From contig JBGRQA010000002.1 in NCBI GenBank assembly GCA_041725895.1, positions 248,001-312,000 on the forward strand: DNA of 64,000 nt. Direction: 5' to 3'. Position numbers and translations under genes: made by a program. This document shows positions 43,680 through 52,727 of the stretch, in pieces. Every line of letters starts with the position of its first letter. Within the stretch, counting starts at the first letter, position 1. Under the pieces are notes generated by a model. That model saw nothing but the letters and a program-made list of their open reading frames with translations, was not told the origin of the DNA and did no database searches. This DNA comes from JBGRQA01 sp041725895 (GTDB lineage Bacteria; Bacteroidota; Bacteroidia; Bacteroidales; Marinifilaceae).

Positions 43680-45386
43680 TTAGACTTTGTTCAGAAAATC
43701 GGGTAGATTTTTTTCTTTGGGAAGTTGGATTTTTTTTCTCAAACGATATCTAGCCATGACTACTGCTCGTTCTGAAATATTATTTAGAGATGCAATTTCT
43801 TTAGAGGATAAATTCAATTTCAATAAAGCACAAAGCTTCTTTTCCTTTTCGGTAAGTGATGGAAATTTCTCGGTCAGTTTCAGAAAGAAATCCTCGTTCA
43901 TTCGGTTGATTTTTTGTTGGAATATTTCAATATCCTGTCCCAGTTGTAAATTTTGTTGGATTTGTATATTAGTTTTCTTTAGAAGTTCCCTGTTTTCCTC
44001 ATTGGCGAATTGTTTGACTTTTTTAAGGTTCTCTTTAATATTTTGCAAAAAGTTATTTTTCTGAATGATATGTAGAGCAAAATTTTGCAGTTCATTTCCT
44101 TTGTATTCTAGTTTTGCTGCTAAAAGAGCCTTTTGTGCTTCGTGGATCTGTTTGTTCTTGATGATTATTTCTTTATCCTTCTTAATTTTTTTATTTTGTT
44201 TATAAATTAGGATTCCTGTAAAGAGCAAAATGATTAATATGCTTGATATTAGGAAGTTCCATTTTAGCCGATTGTGTTTTTCTTTTTCTTCTAGTTGTTC
44301 TATCTTCCTATTCTTTTGCTCTGTTTCGTATTTTGTTACCAGTTGGGCAATTTGCTCACTTTTTTGCAGTGTGAAAATACTGTCATGCAATTGATAGAAC
44401 TTTTGGTAGAAAAAAAGGGCTTTTTCGAAGTCTTTTTTTTTCGAGTAGAGTTCGGCTTTGAAGCGGTTGATTTTTAATTGCCATTCAAGATCATCTGATA
44501 TTACGGCTAAATTCATTGCCTTGTTTAAATGATTGCCTGCCGAAATCCATCTGTTAAGTTTGATAAAGGTTTGTCCAAGACTGGAATGTGCTGTTATTAT
44601 ACCTGGTTTATTTTTGGTAGCTATGAATTTTGTTAAGGCTTGCTTGAAATTTGAAATGGCTGTCTTGAATTCATTTTGCTGATCTTCAATTATTCCAATA
44701 TTTAGTAGAATGGTTGCAAGACCGTTTTGATTATCCTGGTTGGTATATTCTGTTTTGGCTTTTAAATAGTATTCTTTAGCCTTTTCTAAATCATTTTTTT
44801 CAAGGTAAATGGAACCAATATTATTGTAGGTGGCTCCTAAGTTTTTTTGATCTATTTCTTTGTTTAACTCCAAGGATTTAAGATAGTAATCCAAAGCTTT
44901 TTCAAATTGTTTTTGCCTGTAATGAAGGTTGCCTATATTGTTGAAGCAGGCAATAAGTCCTGGTGTGCTTTTTATGTCTTCATAGGTTTCCAGGGACTTA
45001 TAATAGTAGCGCAGGGCTTCGCTATAGTTTGAATTGATATTGTGGTAACGGGCTAAGTTGAAATAACTTCGGGCAATGGAAATTTTGTGTTTTAGTTGAA
45101 ATGCAAGGGACAATGCCTGGTTGCTCCAGTATTCTAAAGAATCAGGACGAATGGGTAGGTAGTATTCTGCCAGTTTCAGCATGGTTTGCAAGCGAATACT
45201 ATCAGGCGAATTGGTTAATTGTTTTGTTAAAACAGCTGGATTGTTTGAATCGGAAGAAAAATGATCTCTACCGAATGTGACGGAGGAGATGTTTACAAGA
45301 AGGAGAAGAAGAAAAATACTGTTTAGCAGCGTAGCTTTGAAAGAAGTGTGAAAATTGTTCGAAATGTTGTTGTTCCCTTGAAACAT
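43680..45386 (-). CDS. TPR-containing transcriptional regulator with LuxR-type HTH
   Basis: 568 residues. An amino-terminal hydrophobic signal (about residues 15-40) is followed by roughly seven tetratricopeptide repeats (LGATYNNIGSIYLEKNDLEKAKEYY is typical), a membrane helix about residues 373-392, a coiled coil (about 395-480), and a C-terminal helix-turn-helix LTEKEKKLCALLKLNLSSKEIA..., of the LuxR/GerE kind. So the TPR part is periplasmic and the DNA-binding part cytoplasmic, a one-component membrane regulator common in Bacteroidota. Targets are unknown; no gene is adjacent in the same direction downstream. Confidence 0.85.
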   Translation of the reverse strand: MFQGNNNISNNFHTSFKATLLNSIFLLLLLVNISSVTFGRDHFSSDSNNPAVLTKQLTNSPDSIRLQTMLKLAEYYLPIRPDSLEYWSNQALSLAFQLKHKISIARSYFNLARYHNINSNYSEALRYYYKSLETYEDIKSTPGLIACFNNIGNLHYRQKQFEKALDYYLKSLELNKEIDQKNLGATYNNIGSIYLEKNDLEKAKEYYLKAKTEYTNQDNQNGLATILLNIGIIEDQQNEFKTAISNFKQALTKFIATKNKPGIITAHSSLGQTFIKLNRWISAGNHLNKAMNLAVISDDLEWQLKINRFKAELYSKKKDFEKALFFYQKFYQLHDSIFTLQKSEQIAQLVTKYETEQKNRKIEQLEEKEKHNRLKWNFLISSILIILLFTGILIYKQNKKIKKDKEIIIKNKQIHEAQKALLAAKLEYKGNELQNFALHIIQKNNFLQNIKENLKKVKQFANEENRELLKKTNIQIQQNLQLGQDIEIFQQKINRMNEDFFLKLTEKFPSLTEKEKKLCALLKLNLSSKEIASLNNISERAVVMARYRLRKKIQLPKEKNLPDFLNKV

Positions 45387-45486
45387 AGTCTATGAAATCA
45401 CCGATATTACTTGGGGTAATGTTACCGAAAATTTTCCATCAGACCAAATTAAGTTAAGTTACTTTTTGTTGACATATTTTTATGGA

Positions 45487-45520
45487 TAAAAAAATCCCCG
45501 CTCCTGAATGGGAGCGGGGT
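45487..45520 (-). terminator. intrinsic terminator for the 1164-residue protein gene
   Basis: Perfect 9-bp GC stem, plus-strand arms CCCCGCTCC (45496-45504) and GGAGCGGGG (45511-45519). Read on the minus strand it is followed by ATTTTTTT. Confidence 0.9.
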
Positions 45521-45528
45521 GGTTTAAT

Positions 45529-48500
45529 TTATTTCTTAAACAGTGGATCAGCACCGATGGTTCCGATCAATGATTCAAGATAGGTTTCAGATTGTAAATA
45601 CTCCAGATGAGTTTTTGCATCTTCCAGTCTTTGCTTCAATTCCATCCTTTCTGCTGTTGCAGCATTAATACTTTGTGAAATGAAGTTTTCAATATAAGAA
45701 ATTTGTTTCTGGTGATGCTTGATATCGATCTGTTGCTTGCGTTCCAGTCTGGCCTTATACCAATCGGAATTGATTACGTAGTCGCGATCGAAGAATTTTC
45801 TCAATTCGGGATCGCTGATATCTTTTCCTTCATATTCTCCGTAGGCCATGATGTTCAACAATATCTTCAACGGAGGAATTGCGGCTTCGATACTGTCGTC
45901 CTTGAAGTAATTGATTGCCACTTTTTCCTGTGCTTCTACAATGTTATTAATCCCATCTGCATAGGATTCCATATCCTGAATTTCAGGTTTCAACATCTCC
46001 TCGGTGAAAACAGCTTGAGGTTCATCAAAAATCCGGTTCATGTAGCGGAAAAGGAAGCTTTCGGTAATTCTGTATCCCAAGCGGCTGGCTTTAATTTTTT
46101 CGCCGTTGTATTCGAAATCTTCCAATTTTTCCAACGATCCTTCCTTGATAAGGAGTTGGGGGTCACGTGATTCTTCTTTCAAACGACACCATAGTTCCGG
46201 AATTAACAGAGAAATATCGTGGTCGAATCTATTGTTGGTTCCAACGTGTCCGGCTGCAGAAGAGAATCCCTGGTAACCGGTTATAATGTATGAAAGCAAC
46301 GCATTGTTCAAATCAGTTGTTGGACTCAACATGTTGAAAGGTCCCTTGGTTAGAGCACCTTCGGTACCAGCTCCGGTTGTAGATGGTGATTTTCCTGTCA
46401 GGCTACAGATAAAGTCCATAAATAGCTCAGGCAATTCCTGGTAGTGAATTGGATTGTAAACACTTAAAGCACGAATGCCGGTTTCCTTTTCAGGTGGATT
46501 GTTTCGACGTCCTGGTAGAACTGCATTTACCGGATGGTGAATTGGGTGATCCATTGGTATTTTTCGAGCCAGGCGAATTCCTACTTCGGCCAGTCGGTCG
46601 TCTACCGGATTTACCAGGTCAGGACGGATTTGCAGGTAACGTGGATTTTTGGAAGGTGCTCCATTTACAATTCTTGGGTGAGAAGGTGTAATGAAGTAGC
46701 TTCCGGACTTATCTTTAGCTCCCTGTCGGATCAAATTCTGAATTGGTTTGGTGTATAAATCATAACCAATAGCATCGTTCATCAGTTCCTGACCATCTTC
46801 TGCCGTCATTGGTTCATAGTTCGAAGTAAAGTTGTTGCGCATAGAAAGATCCGCTTCTGCTTCCTTATCGTAACCACGGTGAATGGCTTCGTCAGGACGT
46901 TGGAAGAAACGCTTCTCACAGTTGGCAGTCAACTTGATACTCTTGTTTTTGTAGGCTTCGTTAAGATAGCTGAACTGGCTGGTTGGTAGTACTACGGATG
47001 CAGTAATATCATCCTCCATTTGGATTTTTGCAGCGGCAATAAAGTCAGCACGAAGTTTGTGCAGGTACCAGGAATTGTCGTTTGCAAAACCAACCCGGAG
47101 GTAACTGGCCACAATTTTGCGGTTGTTGAAAAGCAATTCATGTCCTTTTCTTCCGTTCACAACGTCAACAGAGAAGGAATCCATCCAATTCTCATCAGTA
47201 CGCTGAGGACGGTAGAACCGCTTCACAAAGAGTACAAGAGCTTTCACGTGGTCCGGAATGGAAGTCAGGAATGAGTTGTACTCATGGGTATAAAATCTGG
47301 AAGGAGTCAGAAGTTTCACCACCGACCCCAGTGTCCGTTTGGGACTCAGCAGAGAGCGTGAAGGCTCGGTGCGATTTGGGTGCTCTTTCCAGCGGTTGGT
47401 ATAATCGTAGTTGATTACTTCGTCTGCCATCTTAAAGTCCTTTTCCATATCCTGGATGTAGAATGAACTATAAATGATGGCATTCAACAATGATTTCGAA
47501 ATTTCTGATTTTCCTCCACCAGATACGGTACAAGGCTTATGGCAGAATGTTCCTTCAGCAAAAGTGCTTACCAGACGCCATGATGGAGCGGATGGGTGTT
47601 TCTCCATGTGCAATTTGTAACCAGATGGGTGAACGTAGTATTTTTCCGGTAGCAAACGAATGATTTGCTCGTTTCCGTTGTTCGACCATTTTACGGTTCC
47701 GCTATACAAGTCGATCTGGGTATCCTCAGGAATGTATAGTATATTGGAAAACTCTTTGTCTACCCCGTATCCTTCCGGTTGTAGGTCCATGATTTCCCCG
47801 TAATTCTCAACGATATCGGAGAAACGATACTCCTTCTTCAGTACGTTTTTCATGAACAAGGGTCCATCAAATTTATCGCCCAGATTTTTTCGTGGAAAAG
47901 CGATGGCTCCACCGGCGTGCTCTTCTTCTGCAATTCCGAAGAGGTTGGCAGAGTAGCTGATTTGAGTTTTGATCTCCTTTTTGGAGTATCCAAAGTAGTT
48001 GTCTGCAATCAGGGTGATAACTACTCCATTTTCGTTACGGCATGTTAGTTTAAAGGGATTCCCACCATTGTACAGTTCGTTTTCGTCTTTCCAGCAAACG
48101 CCATCGTTACGTTGTCTATCGGTGGCATCGTCGTAGTGGGGAAGTCCCAGTTCCTTTTTGGTTAACTGAAGGATGTGAGGAGCAAGAACAATACATCCGG
48201 TGTGACCGGTCCAGTGCTCAATATCCAATCCTGCATCATTGGATGGAATATTTGGATCTCCTGCATTCCCAAAAATGGATTCCACAAAATCAGCATTACT
48301 TACAAAACAACCCGGAGCGAAATAACGAACCTCCATGGTTTTCTGACTGATAACTCCTTTTACCTCAGGACAAACTATAGGACGCATCAATAAGGATACG
48401 AACAAGTTGGCTTTTTCCTCCTGGCCGGCTGTAAATGGCAGTTGCATCAATTCCTTGGGAGGAGTGAATGCAGCTTGCAGGAATCTGGCAAATGCTAGCT

Positions 48501-49023
48501 TTGGCACTTCAATTTTATCCAAAGGTACAGGTAAACCACCTTCTACAATATGGAAAGATCCCTTAGTGGTACGTCTGTCGTGTTTTGGGTTGTGAAGTAC
48601 CCCTTGTTTGATGCGGTAAGATTTAACAAATTCGTTGGAAAATTCGTTTTGGTTTGGTGCCAAACTTAATTCCCTTGCAATTCCTGGTTGATCCAGCACA
48701 AAGGTGGAGGAAGGAACTTGGGGAATAGATTCCAGCTTCAGGTCAGCCAGATAGGAATTCACAAAATCTTGAATTCGCTGGTCGGCCGGACACAGGTGAT
48801 CTGACAGGAGTTTGGATTTGGCCTGATAGTTTTGAATCAAACTTTCAGTTAATTCAATAAATTTGGGATCGGACAGTTGTTTTTTGCCCTTATTGGGTTC
48901 ATCCCGGAAAATGGGCTGTCCCATGGCGGCTAATTGAAGATTTATATAGCGGATAATATCCTTTTGACTATTCTTCTCTTTTTTGCCTTTGATTTTCGTA
49001 CTATTCGGTTTTGAATTTTGCAT
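45529..49023 (-). CDS. large cytosolic protein, possible PPi-type phosphoenolpyruvate carboxykinase
   Basis: 1164 residues with no signal peptide or membrane segment. Length and the loop CTVSGGGKSEISKS (about residues 500-515), which looks phosphate-binding, agree with the PPi-dependent PEP carboxykinases of about 1130-1150 residues known from Propionibacterium and Entamoeba, which interconvert oxaloacetate plus PPi with PEP plus CO2 and phosphate. I base this on size and general resemblance, not on an alignment, so the function is tentative. Marked codon bias and a strong Shine-Dalgarno GGAGG six bases before the start, rare in this phylum, indicate high expression. A C-terminal coiled coil (about 1080-1145) is present. 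GC-rich terminator downstream. Confidence 0.85.
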   Translation of the reverse strand: MQNSKPNSTKIKGKKEKNSQKDIIRYINLQLAAMGQPIFRDEPNKGKKQLSDPKFIELTESLIQNYQAKSKLLSDHLCPADQRIQDFVNSYLADLKLESIPQVPSSTFVLDQPGIARELSLAPNQNEFSNEFVKSYRIKQGVLHNPKHDRRTTKGSFHIVEGGLPVPLDKIEVPKLAFARFLQAAFTPPKELMQLPFTAGQEEKANLFVSLLMRPIVCPEVKGVISQKTMEVRYFAPGCFVSNADFVESIFGNAGDPNIPSNDAGLDIEHWTGHTGCIVLAPHILQLTKKELGLPHYDDATDRQRNDGVCWKDENELYNGGNPFKLTCRNENGVVITLIADNYFGYSKKEIKTQISYSANLFGIAEEEHAGGAIAFPRKNLGDKFDGPLFMKNVLKKEYRFSDIVENYGEIMDLQPEGYGVDKEFSNILYIPEDTQIDLYSGTVKWSNNGNEQIIRLLPEKYYVHPSGYKLHMEKHPSAPSWRLVSTFAEGTFCHKPCTVSGGGKSEISKSLLNAIIYSSFYIQDMEKDFKMADEVINYDYTNRWKEHPNRTEPSRSLLSPKRTLGSVVKLLTPSRFYTHEYNSFLTSIPDHVKALVLFVKRFYRPQRTDENWMDSFSVDVVNGRKGHELLFNNRKIVASYLRVGFANDNSWYLHKLRADFIAAAKIQMEDDITASVVLPTSQFSYLNEAYKNKSIKLTANCEKRFFQRPDEAIHRGYDKEAEADLSMRNNFTSNYEPMTAEDGQELMNDAIGYDLYTKPIQNLIRQGAKDKSGSYFITPSHPRIVNGAPSKNPRYLQIRPDLVNPVDDRLAEVGIRLARKIPMDHPIHHPVNAVLPGRRNNPPEKETGIRALSVYNPIHYQELPELFMDFICSLTGKSPSTTGAGTEGALTKGPFNMLSPTTDLNNALLSYIITGYQGFSSAAGHVGTNNRFDHDISLLIPELWCRLKEESRDPQLLIKEGSLEKLEDFEYNGEKIKASRLGYRITESFLFRYMNRIFDEPQAVFTEEMLKPEIQDMESYADGINNIVEAQEKVAINYFKDDSIEAAIPPLKILLNIMAYGEYEGKDISDPELRKFFDRDYVINSDWYKARLERKQQIDIKHHQKQISYIENFISQSINAATAERMELKQRLEDAKTHLEYLQSETYLESLIGTIGADPLFKK

Positions 49024-49448
49024 GATAACCTCCGTTTTATGGTTTTTGCTTCGGGTGATGATCGAATCAAATTTACGTTTTTTTTTGAAGGTCGAAAATT
49101 CCCCAATGCCTTGCTATAGTTAAAACAGCTAAATTTTGAAGATGTTATTTTGAAGGACTAAAAATTGACGTTAGCGAAAACGATTTAATTATGATGTTTC
49201 GTTATCAAATTAGACCAAATCTAAATTATGAAATTTTATTCTTTTATTAAAATATTCTCATCAGGAAGTGAATCAGGAATTTCTTTTGTTTTTATTATGA
49301 TAGGAGGTTCTGAATGGGAATACCAGGGAGGAGTTAAAGTTCCCGGTTTTTTAATGTAGGTGCGCATTGATTTTACGATTGAATCTGAACTTGCCGAAAT
49401 AATTATACTTTTGTGAAAATTTTCAAATATCATAAGAATTAAAGCTGG
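49024..49448. other. gene-free divergent region with the PfkB kinase promoter
   Basis: About 425 bases between divergent genes. Only the promoter described separately and the Shine-Dalgarno of the minus-strand gene were recognised; a 65-codon minus-strand frame overlapping the promoter was rejected. Confidence 0.5.
49384..49413 (+). promoter_or_regulatory. probable promoter of the PfkB kinase
   Basis: TCTG (49384-49387, one mismatch to TTTG), 18 bp, then TACTTTTG (49406-49413), an exact TAnnTTTG match, 35 bp before the start codon. Confidence 0.62.
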
Positions 49449-50375
49449 ATGAGAAATATATATACGATTGGCGATACGGTTTTGGATATCCTGTTTAAGG
49501 ATGACAAACCGGTAGAGGCGAAACCGGGAGGCGCACTACTGAATACAGCTGTTTCCCTGGGAAGGTTGGGTGCAAATGTTGCAATGGTTGGAGATTTTGC
49601 CAATGACCCGGTTGGAGATATCATTAAAAAGTTTCTGAAGAAGAATCATGTTAATACCGACCATATAACTATATACGACGATGCCAAGTCCAGATTGGCA
49701 TTGGCATTCCTGGATGAGGAAAATAATGCGGAATGGTCTTTCTATAAAATACGGAAGGATTCAAAAGCTCACGTTGAATTTCCAGCAAATGTAAAGGATA
49801 ATGATATTGTATTGTTTGGCTCTTTTTACGGAATCAAGGAGGAGATTCGTGAAGGGCTTGTGGCTTTTCTTAGATATGCCCGTAATCAGGGGGCAATTCT
49901 GATTTACGATCCCAATTTCCGTCCTGCTCATTTGCCGATTCTCGAGAATGTATTGCCATATATTAAGGAGAACATGCAATTGGCCCACATAGTAAAAGGA
50001 TCCAACGAAGATTTTGAATTGATTACGAACTTGAAGACTTCCGAAGAAGTGAAGGATTGGATGCAGACTTTTACAGATGCTCATCTGATTTATACTGCTA
50101 ATAAGGATGGGGTTAAAGTCCATGCTAATAGGTTTCAGGGTGGATTCGATGTGCCGAAGATCGAAACGTTGAGTACTGTTGGGGCTGGAGATACATTCAA
50201 TGCTGCCATTGCTTTCAGTATATTACAGAAGGATATGACTCGGGAAGGTTTGAATGAAGCTGGAGCTGAGTTTTGGGAAGAATTGGTTACGACTGCTGTT
50301 TGTTTCTCTCAGGAGGTTTGTATGAGTTACGACAACTACATTTCAGAGAAAATGGCGGGGGAATACCAACTATAG
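49449..50375 (+). CDS. PfkB-family carbohydrate kinase
   Basis: 308 residues, ribokinase fold. PfkB signature 1 is near the amino terminus (KPGGALLNTAVSLGRLGANVAMVGDFANDPVG) and signature 2 holds the catalytic base D248 in STVGAGDTFNAAIAF. Fructokinase is the most common activity in this subgroup (YDPNFRPA and the pattern around it are seen in fructokinases), but nucleoside or other sugar kinases are possible. No sugar transporter or hydrolase lies next to it. Own promoter and terminator. Confidence 0.9.
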   Translation: MRNIYTIGDTVLDILFKDDKPVEAKPGGALLNTAVSLGRLGANVAMVGDFANDPVGDIIKKFLKKNHVNTDHITIYDDAKSRLALAFLDEENNAEWSFYKIRKDSKAHVEFPANVKDNDIVLFGSFYGIKEEIREGLVAFLRYARNQGAILIYDPNFRPAHLPILENVLPYIKENMQLAHIVKGSNEDFELITNLKTSEEVKDWMQTFTDAHLIYTANKDGVKVHANRFQGGFDVPKIETLSTVGAGDTFNAAIAFSILQKDMTREGLNEAGAEFWEELVTTAVCFSQEVCMSYDNYISEKMAGEYQL

Positions 50376-50402
50376 AAGTGGAAATACGATATTAAAAGAA
50401 CT

Positions 50403-50432
50403 CCCCTCGGATTTTACCGAGGGGTTTCTTTT
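50403..50432 (+). terminator. intrinsic terminator after the PfkB kinase
   Basis: Perfect 8-bp stem CCCCTCGG (50403-50410), loop ATTTTA, CCGAGGGG (50417-50424), then TTTCTTTTT. Confidence 0.9.
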
Positions 50433-50627
50433 TGGAATGGAACGTTCCAAAAAGTGAAAGGGTGTTCTTTAAATTACATACTTACTATAGGCCAGTAATG
50501 GAAAAACTGGACTATGAATGGATACTTATTAATTCTCTTTTTTAACAAAAGGTAACCCTTAAAAAGGAAGAATTTTTCAACAAAAATGATTATTTCTTTA
50601 ATTGTTGTTGAATATCAGTTGTTTAGT

Positions 50628-51266
50628 TTATGGAGCTAAACGTCGAATTTTCCATCTGTCTCCTTCCAAACGATATTCAATGCGGTCGTTAAGGCGATTT
50701 TCCCGACCTTGCCAGAATTCAATCATGCTTGGTCTTAAACGGTATCCTCCCCAAAAGGTGGGGCGTGGGATATTCAGCTGACTTTTTTGACCATAGCTTG
50801 CAAAAGCATCTTCCAGAAATTTACGGTTTTCAATTTCTTTGCTTTGTGGAGATATGCAGGCCGCTATTCTGCTTCCAACGGGACGCATTTCAAAATAGCG
50901 GTCCGATTCCTCTTCACTTACCTTTTCTATGCCTCCTTCAATTCGTATCTGTCGTTCCAGTTCAGGCCAGAAGAAGACCAATGCACCATTGGGATTTTCT
51001 TTGATGTCGAGGGCCTTTTGACTCTCGTAGTTGGTGAAAAAACAGAAACCGTCCTGATCGAAATCTTTCAGAAGGAGAATACGAGCCGAAGGCAAACCAT
51101 TAGATGAGGTGGTGGCCAATGTCATTGCATTGGCATCTTTCAGATCACTATTCAAGGCTTCCTGAAACCATTTCTCAAACTGTTCAACAGGATTGGAAAG
51201 AACATCCTGCTTACTTAAGGCTTGCTGTGAATATTCATGTCGAATTTTTGCTATTTCCTCTTTCAT
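50628..51266 (-). CDS. pdxH: pyridoxamine 5'-phosphate oxidase
   Basis: FMN enzyme making pyridoxal 5'-phosphate from the pyridoxine or pyridoxamine phosphates; needs O2 in characterised members. 212 residues, normal length. Motifs: NAMTLATTSSNGLPSARILLLKDFD (FMN and substrate contacts), GFCFFTNYESQKALDI, ALVFFWPELERQIRIEG, SYFEMRP-type stretch (DRYFEMRPVGSRIAACISPQS), and the C-terminal signature WGGYRLRPSMIEFWQGRENRLNDR. All substrate-binding residues appear conserved. Presence of an O2-dependent enzyme hints that the organism meets some oxygen. Confidence 0.97.
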   Translation of the reverse strand: MKEEIAKIRHEYSQQALSKQDVLSNPVEQFEKWFQEALNSDLKDANAMTLATTSSNGLPSARILLLKDFDQDGFCFFTNYESQKALDIKENPNGALVFFWPELERQIRIEGGIEKVSEEESDRYFEMRPVGSRIAACISPQSKEIENRKFLEDAFASYGQKSQLNIPRPTFWGGYRLRPSMIEFWQGRENRLNDRIEYRLEGDRWKIRRLAP

Positions 51267-51439
51267 TCTTTATCTGTTTTAAATTCCTGGTTCAAAGTTT
51301 AGGGCTTACAGTTTGAATTGATGAAATAGGTATGTGATGCTCCTGGGCTTCAATTAAAATGTCTTACTTCTGTGTTTGTTCAATGGTTCCTTGAAGTTAT
51401 AAGCAGAAACTCTGAGCTTGCAGCCAGGAACTCAAATTA

Positions 51440-51826
51440 CTAAAGTGTATTTGGGAGATGGGTCAATCCTTTGTAATTGATGTAGAATTCACCATTCTTT
51501 ACCGGTCGGGCCATCTCCTGTTCGTCTTTTCCATTGGCATTGGCTACACCAACATGGGCAAATAAGCATTTGGCTTCATGCTTTTCTGCATGTTTGATGA
51601 TTTCTTCCGCCGCCTGTGCAGGTATTGATCCCACATCAGGGTAGGTGCTTGTTTTTACCACAATAAAGTGCATCTTGTCGTCCTTGCGGGCTAGAATTTG
51701 TGGATTTTTGTCGAACTCCATGTTCACTGAAAGAATCTCGTAATCATTCTTGATATGTTTGTATACCCATTTGATCCCTAGTTCATGCAGCTCCTGGGCT
51801 GTAAGAGGATTGGCTTTCATATGCAT
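51440..51826 (-). CDS. small conserved-looking protein of unknown function
   Basis: 128 residues, no signal or membrane segment; a start two codons later is equally possible. The stretch DYEILSVNMEFDKNPQILARKDDKMHFIVVKTST resembles the core of PD-(D/E)xK nuclease-fold proteins such as YraN, with Val where the catalytic Glu of ExK is expected, so if it has that fold it is probably inactive as a nuclease. The C-terminal half, AEEIIKHAEKHEAKCLFAHVGVAN, is helix then strand. I cannot name the family. It follows pdxH on the same strand, separated by 170 bp. Confidence 0.68.
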   Translation of the reverse strand: MHMKANPLTAQELHELGIKWVYKHIKNDYEILSVNMEFDKNPQILARKDDKMHFIVVKTSTYPDVGSIPAQAAEEIIKHAEKHEAKCLFAHVGVANANGKDEQEMARPVKNGEFYINYKGLTHLPNTL

Positions 51827-52344
51827 GCTATAATAATTGTATTCAACTAATGTTTTCTATTTTAAAAGAGTCCAAATAAAAGCTTTGGTACTCAAAGGTA
51901 GGAGTTTTTGATTGAAAAATACAAGCCATTACAACAGGAACATTAGTTTTTGGTCAAGTTCCGGTAAGTTGTCCCTGAGTCGCCTGTATTCAGCTCCTTT
52001 CAAGGGGTAATTTTAGCCCGGAACATCTCATTTGAGCACTAACTATTGGTGGAACTTATGGGGAGAAGGATGAAACTTAGGTTCATTCAAATGAGACGTT
52101 TTATGCACTCGGGAGGGAGTGCAGTAAAATTGTTAGTAATTGTGGTAGTATAAAGGGTAAACATATTGTAAAAAGCATTTTTTACGAATTAGGAATTTCG
52201 AGAGAGGATTTGCATTGGGAGTGGAAAATCATATGTGGCCCATTGGGGGCTAGATTCAGCCATTATTTATAATGATATTATTTCTACCATTTTTGTGAAT
52301 ATAGGAAAGAAGAATACCTTTTGAGCAGAGGGAATGAAGTTACT
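51827..52344. other. gene-free region with inverted repeats
   Basis: No credible gene. It has a 10-bp inverted repeat TCTCATTTGA (52026-52035) / TCAAATGAGA (52087-52096) and a 7-bp hairpin TGCACTC / GAGTGCA (52104-52123). Short open stretches of 20-35 codons around 52090-52270 have no recognised content and may be remnants. Confidence 0.45.
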
Positions 52345-52650
52345 ATTCTCTCTTTTACAACCATCTGTTTCTTTGATTGCAACCTCCCGTAGTTTTGATT
52401 GAAACTACCCGTTCTTTTGACTGAAACCACCTGTAGTTTTGGTTGAAACTACCCGTTCTTTTGAGTGAAACCACCTGTAGTTTTGGTTGAAACTACCCGT
52501 TCTTTTGAGTGAAACCACCTGTAGTTTTGATTGAAACTACCCGTTCTTTTGACTGAAATCACGTGTAGTTTTGGTTGAAACTACCCGTTCCTTTGATTTA
52601 AACCACCTGCAGTTTTGGCTGAGGCTACCCGCCACTTTGTGTGTTAGGTA
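52345..52650. repeat. tandem array of 44-bp units made of two 22-bp halves, hairpin-forming
   Basis: Six units start at 52389, 52433, 52477, 52521, 52565 and 52609, preceded by one or two diverged 22-bp halves from about 52345. Units two and three are identical over 44 bases; the last is most diverged. One half starts GTAGTTTTG and ends GAAACTACCC, containing a perfect 7-bp inverted repeat GTAGTTT / AAACTAC around a 6-nt loop; the other half starts GTTCTTTTGA and ends GAAACCACCT and pairs poorly. The unit is not a multiple of three, so it is not coding. It begins right after the end of the minus-strand cytochrome gene. Confidence 0.93.
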
Positions 52651-52727
52651 CCAAAAGGCGGCTCTGCCAGTAGGGGAGAGGAAGTAAAATATGGGTTTGT
52701 TGGTTAGAAGGATTTCTTGCTTTTACT

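Noticed and set aside
49236..49433. Minus-strand 65-codon frame upstream of the PfkB kinase
   Set aside because: Overlaps the kinase promoter and has no recognisable content.
52345..52650. CRISPR array at the regular repeat
   Set aside because: Units follow one another without unique spacers, halves are only 22 bp and no cas gene is near; it is a tandem minisatellite.
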